In this document: piece by piece, positions 60,446-64,000 of the stretch | How positions within the stretch are numbered: position 1 is the stretch's first letter | How the letters are laid out: the number at the start of each line of letters is the position of its first letter | From: LSCE01 sp050485425 | Lineage (GTDB): Bacteria; Pseudomonadota; Gammaproteobacteria; Nitrococcales; Aquisalimonadaceae | DNA: 64,000 nucleotides | Assembly: GCA_050485425.1 (NCBI GenBank) | Contig: JBJHBJ010000011.1 | Location: 1-64,000 of the forward strand | Direction: 5' to 3' | Program-made: the position numbers and the translations under genes | Notes under the pieces: model-generated | What the model was told of the DNA's origin: nothing | Databases searched by the model: none | The model's input: only the letters and a program-made list of their open reading frames with translations

Positions 60446-60785
60446 ACAAATGTCCGCAACGCTGAATCAGGTCTTCCACGCGCTCTCCGACCCGACGCGC
60501 CGGGCCATGCTCTACAGTCTGGCTGAAGGCGAGCGACGGATCGGTGATCTGGCGGCGCCTTTCGAGATGTCCCTCGCCGCGGCGTCAAAGCATGTGCGGG
60601 TTCTTGAACGGGCCGGGCTGGTGCGCCGCCGTGTCAGTGGACGAGCCCATTACTGCCAGTTGGAGCCGGTGCCGCTGGCGGCGGCTCAGGAGTGGCTGCG
60701 ATTCTACGAGTCCTTCTGGAACAGCCGACTGGATCGGCTTGAGCGGGAACTGACTGAAAAGGCGGCGTCGGAGGGCGAGCGGTGA
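60438..60785 (+). CDS. ArsR-family winged-helix regulator
   Basis: 115 residues. Typical short ArsR/SdpR-type repressor: NQVFHALSDPTRRAMLYSLAEGERRIGDLAAPFEMSLAAASKHVRVLERAGLVRRRVSGRAHYCQL. No metal-binding Cys pair, so probably not a metal sensor. No Shine-Dalgarno is seen; the promoter predicts transcription starting at or near ATG 60438, so translation may be leaderless. ATG 60450 is an alternative. Likely autorepressor via CCATATGG sites. ArsR relatives of this type often have an adjacent SRPBCC target; here the neighbour is the CoxG fusion. Confidence 0.85.
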   Translation: MVEQMSATLNQVFHALSDPTRRAMLYSLAEGERRIGDLAAPFEMSLAAASKHVRVLERAGLVRRRVSGRAHYCQLEPVPLAAAQEWLRFYESFWNSRLDRLERELTEKAASEGER

Positions 60786-60828
60786 GCCGGGGACCTGCCG
60801 GCACCTGTCTGCCCGGTGGAGCGCCCGA

Positions 60829-61296
60829 TCAGCGTGGCGGCTCGAACATCAGCGTCAACAGGTAGCGGGTGTCATCCGCTTCATGGCTGACCTCGATGGG
60901 CGTGGGGTCGTGCAGGGGCATCCAGGTCCGATCCGAGAACCTGACCCGGTTGACCCTCGGGCCCTGGATGAAGCTCTCCGGACGGTCGGCGACCTCGACC
61001 CGCTCGTTCCCGCGTGACAAGGCCACTTCCACCTGGCTTTCCACGTCAAGCCGGGGAGAGGCATTCTCTGCGCGGCGGACCGTGATCTGCAGATGAACCC
61101 TTCCTGCGGAGGCATCCGCCGCCGTTACCCGCTCGGTATGGCCTTCCTTGAGCAGCAGGTCTCCGCTGGCGAGTACGCTCCGGGAGCCGTCCTTGATCGC
61201 CACCACCTCGTAGAAGGCAGGGTAGGCGGTAACGAACTGCTGCGCCGGCAGTGCGGCGGGAAGCAACAGGAACAGCAGCAGAGTCGCAATGCGCAT
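60829..61296 (-). CDS. Secreted protein of unknown function
   Basis: 155 residues. Signal peptide (MRIATLLLFLLLPAALPAQQ), then a beta-rich mature part with no Cys; segments RSVLASGDLLLKEG, LDVESQVEVALSRGNERVEV and TWMPLHDPTPIEVSHEADD. Start at ATG 61296 with AGAGGA at 8-base spacing. Periplasmic or outer-membrane location predicted. I do not recognise the family; unlike the next gene it has no internal duplication. Confidence 0.65.
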   Translation of the reverse strand: MRIATLLLFLLLPAALPAQQFVTAYPAFYEVVAIKDGSRSVLASGDLLLKEGHTERVTAADASAGRVHLQITVRRAENASPRLDVESQVEVALSRGNERVEVADRPESFIQGPRVNRVRFSDRTWMPLHDPTPIEVSHEADDTRYLLTLMFEPPR

Positions 61297-61431
61297 GGAT
61301 GGAGTCCTCTCGGCGCCGAGACGTGACAGTAATCTTGAGAAGATTGGTAAGTGCTTCATATACCGGGATCATAGCCGGGCGAGTCGTTCCGGGCCAGTTA
61401 TCCGGCCGCGATGCATGCTGCCGCGTTCCGG

Positions 61432-61992
61432 TCAACGAACACGGGAACCGGTTTCCACTCGGATCACGCGCCCCTGTTCCAGCACGACGATACGCTGGAG
61501 CTGACCGGAGCCAAGCTCGTAGAGCCACTCCTCCCGGGCCGGCGCCACGTCGCCGCCCACATAGCGTCCGCCATGCACGAAAGTGGGCGGCCGTATCACT
61601 TGCCGGGCGGTGGGCTCACCGCATCTCCCCAGCAGTTCCATGCGGTTCATGCCCCGGCGCAGGTCGATGGCCCGGCAACCGGTGCCGGGAAAGGTGTTGA
61701 AGCCGTAGCCGCCGGAGCTGATGGATTGCACCCGGCCGTCGCGGATGTCCACCATGCGAATCAGTTGCTGCGGCCCGTGATTGTAGTACCAGCGTTCGAC
61801 CCGGCTCCACAGCGTGCCGTCCGGCGCCACCGTGTAGTTGAGAGTCTCTCTGAGGTCGGGTTCGCCGCATTCCCGCTCCACGTCCCAGGTGCGATCTCCG
61901 GTCTGTACCAGGCCGCCGCCGCAGCGCAGGCGGGCATCGGCGGGGGATGCCAGCAATAGCGACAGGAGCACTACCGGAAGCAGCGCGCGCAT
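61432..61992 (-). CDS. DUF2845-family secreted protein
   Basis: 186 residues. Signal peptide (MRALLPVVLLSLLLASPADA), then RLRCGGGLVQTGDRTWDVERECGEPD and, later, GMNRMELLGRCGEPTARQ: the CGEP motif appears twice, marking two DUF2845/SmpA-like modules. Four Cys could form two disulfides in the periplasm. Function unknown. It lies between another secreted protein and mtgA on the same strand. Confidence 0.8.
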   Translation of the reverse strand: MRALLPVVLLSLLLASPADARLRCGGGLVQTGDRTWDVERECGEPDLRETLNYTVAPDGTLWSRVERWYYNHGPQQLIRMVDIRDGRVQSISSGGYGFNTFPGTGCRAIDLRRGMNRMELLGRCGEPTARQVIRPPTFVHGGRYVGGDVAPAREEWLYELGSGQLQRIVVLEQGRVIRVETGSRVR

Positions 61993-62073
61993 GGAGGATC
62001 TCCTTCGTTGTTCCAGTCCGTGGCCTTTCGACCTTGTTCCCTCGGAAAGGTTGGCAATTGGTCAGGCGGTTCG

Positions 62074-62805
62074 TCACTCCAGCGCTGCCAGATGACGGAT
62101 GCCTCCCAACTGGCGCATCTGGCGCTCGATCCACAGTTGCCGTTGCCATACATAGTCTGACGGCCTGTCCAGGCGGAACCGTACCGGATTGGGCAGGACT
62201 GCCGCCATACGGGCTGCCTCCGCCGAGGTCAGCTGCGACGCGGGCTTGCCGAAGTATGCCTGGCTGGCTGCCTCCACCCCGTAGATATCAGGCCCGAACT
62301 GGGCCACGTTCAGATAGACCTCCAGTATGCGCTGCTTTGGCCAGAAGAACTCGATCAGCACGGTGAAGTACGCCTCGATGGACTTTCGCACCAGCGTCCG
62401 GCCAGGCCACAGGAAGAGGTTCTTGGCCACCTGCTGACTGATCGTGCTTGCCCCGCGCATACGCCCCCCTTCCCGATAGGTACGCACGGCTTCGCCGATG
62501 GAATGGAAGTCGAACCCGTTGTGCCGGGAGAAACGTTGATCTTCCGCCGCGATCACGGCCAGAGGCGCGTGAGGGGAAATATCCTCCCATGCGACCCAGT
62601 GATGGCGGGCTGGGCGCAAGTCGTCATCGCCCCATGCCTTCCAGTTGTGTTGAAGCATGAACGCCGTGGTTGGCGGGTTCAGCCAGCGCAGCGAGGCCAC
62701 CAGGAGGACACTGGCGAGCAGCAGGAACACCAGCAGCAGGAATGTCCACACCAGCAGTCGGCGCCACAGTGGCCCCTTGTTCAGGCTGCGGATGAACATT
62801 GGCAT
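62074..62805 (-). CDS. mtgA: Monofunctional biosynthetic peptidoglycan transglycosylase
   Basis: 243 residues, family GT51. An N-terminal membrane anchor (LLVWTFLLLVFLLLASVLLVASL) is followed by the transglycosylase domain: catalytic Glu in VIAAEDQRFSRHNGFD, GASTISQQVAKNLFLWPGRTLVRKSIEAYFTVLIEFFWPKQRILEVYLNVAQFG and GVEAASQAYFGKPASQL. No transpeptidase domain. Polymerises lipid II glycan on the periplasmic face. Start at ATG 62805 or 62799; ATG 62859 is less likely. Confidence 0.95.
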   Translation of the reverse strand: MPMFIRSLNKGPLWRRLLVWTFLLLVFLLLASVLLVASLRWLNPPTTAFMLQHNWKAWGDDDLRPARHHWVAWEDISPHAPLAVIAAEDQRFSRHNGFDFHSIGEAVRTYREGGRMRGASTISQQVAKNLFLWPGRTLVRKSIEAYFTVLIEFFWPKQRILEVYLNVAQFGPDIYGVEAASQAYFGKPASQLTSAEAARMAAVLPNPVRFRLDRPSDYVWQRQLWIERQMRQLGGIRHLAALE

Positions 62806-62950
62806 GGGCCGGATGGTTGAAATGACGGTCACCTTGGCAAAGCGGCGAAGCGGACGCAACTGGTCGGATTGTCATCGAAGCCCCCGTCCGGGCGCAATGC
62901 CGCTCGTCCGCCCCGGCGGCTGTGGGGACGCCGCACATCGGCGCTGAGGA

Positions 62951-62981
62951 ATGACAATACACTCCGAAAGACTGGTATGAT
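62951..62981 (+). promoter_or_regulatory. Candidate promoter for the ATP-grasp gene
   Basis: ATGACA (62951-62956) and TATGAT (62976-62981), 19-base spacing, about 170 bases before the ATP-grasp start. The region 62806-63148 otherwise holds only a repeat copy. Confidence 0.4.
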
Positions 62982-63016
62982 CGCGCGCGAAGAGCAATGC
63001 TCTCCGCCGCCCAGCC

Positions 63017-63039
63017 TCGGGCACGATCAGCGCTTCCCT
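63017..63039 (+). repeat. Dispersed intergenic repeat, copy 6 (right half)
   Basis: TCGGGCACGATCAGCGCTTCCCT: the right core is perfect, the left arm is diverged. It sits in the divergent region between mtgA and the ATP-grasp gene. Confidence 0.65.
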
Positions 63040-63148
63040 GGCAAGGCGCGCCGGCGTGATCGTTCCAGGTCAGGTGAGTGCAACACCGCTGACAAGCCGC
63101 GCGACGGTGCCCAGCGGCTGGCGATTCTTTCGAAGAGGTTGATCGTGC

Positions 63149-63997
63149 ATGGTGTTGCGATCGGGCAATACACCGCCGCGAGCAGGTGGGCTGAATTTGC
63201 GCCTGGTGACGTTCGACCCGTTCCGAAGCCTGGGCATTCCTGGTGCCCACTACGTGCGCCCGGAAAGCTACCTCGCAGAGAAAAGCCGCCTGTTGGACGC
63301 GGACTGGCTGCTGTTTCCCGAATACTGGCAGGTGAACAGCCTGTATTACGCTCTCGGCTGCCCGTTGTTTCCCTCGCTGGCCAGTTATCATCTGGGGCAC
63401 GACAAGATCGAGATGACCCGGGCGCTTCAGGCCCTGTGTCCGCAACATGTTCCCGAAACATTGATCCTGCCCTCCACGGCTGCGTCAGTGGACCAGGTGC
63501 TGGACGTGCTGGGCGCAAACTGCATCGCCAAGGTGCCCCGGTCATCCATGGGGCAGGGTGTGGAGCTGATCCGGTCTGAAAACGCCCTGAGAGCCTGGGC
63601 CGCCGGCCACGACATCCTGTACATCCAGGAAGTGCTGCCCATCCGTCGGGATATCCGAGTGGTCTGGGTGGGGGACGCCGTGCTCACGGCGTACTGGCGG
63701 GAAGCGGCGGACGGCCAGTTCCATAACAATATCGCCCGCGGGGCCCGGGTCGGCAGGGACGCCGTGCCCCGAAGTGCGCTCGACCTGGTGTCCGTCGTCG
63801 CCCGTTCCCTGGGCATCGATCACGCCGGATTCGACGTGGCGATGGTGGAGGGGCATCCGTACCTGCTGGAGTTCAACACGCTGTTCGGTACCGCCGGCCT
63901 GGCCGAGCGCGGCCTGCGTCTTTCCGAGGCCATCCTGCGCTGGCTCGTGGACCAGCGCCGCCCGCCCAGATCCCCCTGCCCGCCGCTCGCCGCATGA
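63149..63997 (+). CDS. ATP-grasp superfamily protein (RimK-like)
   Basis: 282 residues. Pre-ATP-grasp region to about 90 (VTFDPFRSLGIPGAHYVRPESYL), then an ATP-grasp core: NCIAKVPRSSMGQGVELI (flexible Gly-rich loop after a Lys), YIQEVLPIRRDIRVVWVGDAVLTAYWREA, FHNNIARGA, and the metal-binding GHPYLLEFNTLFG. The RimK/glutathione-synthetase-like layout suggests ligation of an amino acid or small carboxylate to an acceptor. Start at ATG 63149, with AAGAGG at 63133-63138. Substrate unknown; the gene is alone on its transcript up to the window edge. Confidence 0.82.
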   Translation: MVLRSGNTPPRAGGLNLRLVTFDPFRSLGIPGAHYVRPESYLAEKSRLLDADWLLFPEYWQVNSLYYALGCPLFPSLASYHLGHDKIEMTRALQALCPQHVPETLILPSTAASVDQVLDVLGANCIAKVPRSSMGQGVELIRSENALRAWAAGHDILYIQEVLPIRRDIRVVWVGDAVLTAYWREAADGQFHNNIARGARVGRDAVPRSALDLVSVVARSLGIDHAGFDVAMVEGHPYLLEFNTLFGTAGLAERGLRLSEAILRWLVDQRRPPRSPCPPLAA

Positions 63998-64000
63998 GGC

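Noticed and set aside
11866..63039. Integron attC sites or CRISPR repeats as an explanation of the dispersed repeat
   Set aside because: Copies are far apart, in both orientations, without regular spacing, cassettes, an integrase or cas genes.

Overview
This is a GC-rich, densely packed chromosomal window. The gene content (TonB-dependent iron receptor with HemP, RhlE, MtgA, Lon with Hsp20, a phasin-like protein, FixL/FixJ-type regulators, EpsE/F/G-type exopolysaccharide proteins) points to a free-living Gram-negative proteobacterium, most likely a gammaproteobacterium. I cannot name the genus from sequence alone. No rRNA, tRNA, CRISPR array, transposase or integrase was seen.

Region 1 (1-11.6 kb) is an exopolysaccharide locus. 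It combines an EpsE/EpsF/EpsG-type export and chain-length module with xanthan-type glycosyltransferases. GumD (priming glucose-1-P transferase), GumM (second glucose), GumH (mannose) and GumK (glucuronic acid) would build a lipid-linked Glc-Glc-Man-GlcA unit. GumI, GumL and the acetyltransferases are not seen. A GumE-like polymerase, a secreted GH5 glucanase, a sulfotransferase and an EpsL-like outer-membrane barrel complete it. This predicts a sulfated, truncated-xanthan-like polymer. The EpsG-like protein has lost its P-loop and the Walker B aspartate.

Region 2 (11.9-35.5 kb) is housekeeping and stress. It holds a DrrAB-type ABC exporter, a Fur-controlled hemP plus siderophore receptor, a PAS histidine kinase and FixJ-type regulator flanking a phasin-like gene, a second regulator with a degenerate receiver domain ahead of a tandem UspA, YbaK, Hsp20-Lon, a Ser/Thr kinase-PP2C-FHA operon, a dicarboxylate symporter, RhlE, two patatin-like lipases, a GntP-family permease and a SelW-like protein.

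Region 3 (35.5-60.8 kb) looks like one large catabolic island. It starts with a MarR regulator and a DUF1116 (AllG-like) protein. A branched-chain-type (HAAT) ABC importer follows, with two near-duplicate binding proteins flanking a PhyH-type dioxygenase. Next is a carbohydrate-type ABC importer with two unlike ATPases, then an acetamidase/formamidase, an aldehyde dehydrogenase and a GMC oxidoreductase. A divergent amidohydrolase and a three-gene molybdenum hydroxylase whose 2Fe-2S subunit is fused to a CoxG domain come last. Four intergenic regions in this island share a near-palindromic motif (best copy ATCAGTGTACTGAT), which suggests one regulon under the local MarR protein. The substrate is not identifiable; the enzymes suggest an imported amide- and alcohol-bearing compound. 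An ArsR-family gene with a possibly leaderless promoter closes the island.

Region 4 (60.8-64 kb) holds two small secreted proteins, MtgA and an ATP-grasp protein. Across regions 1, 2 and 4, at least six intergenic copies of a roughly 30-bp repeat (core RATCAGCGYTTCCC) occur in both orientations. Convergent gene pairs are separated by clear hairpin terminators.
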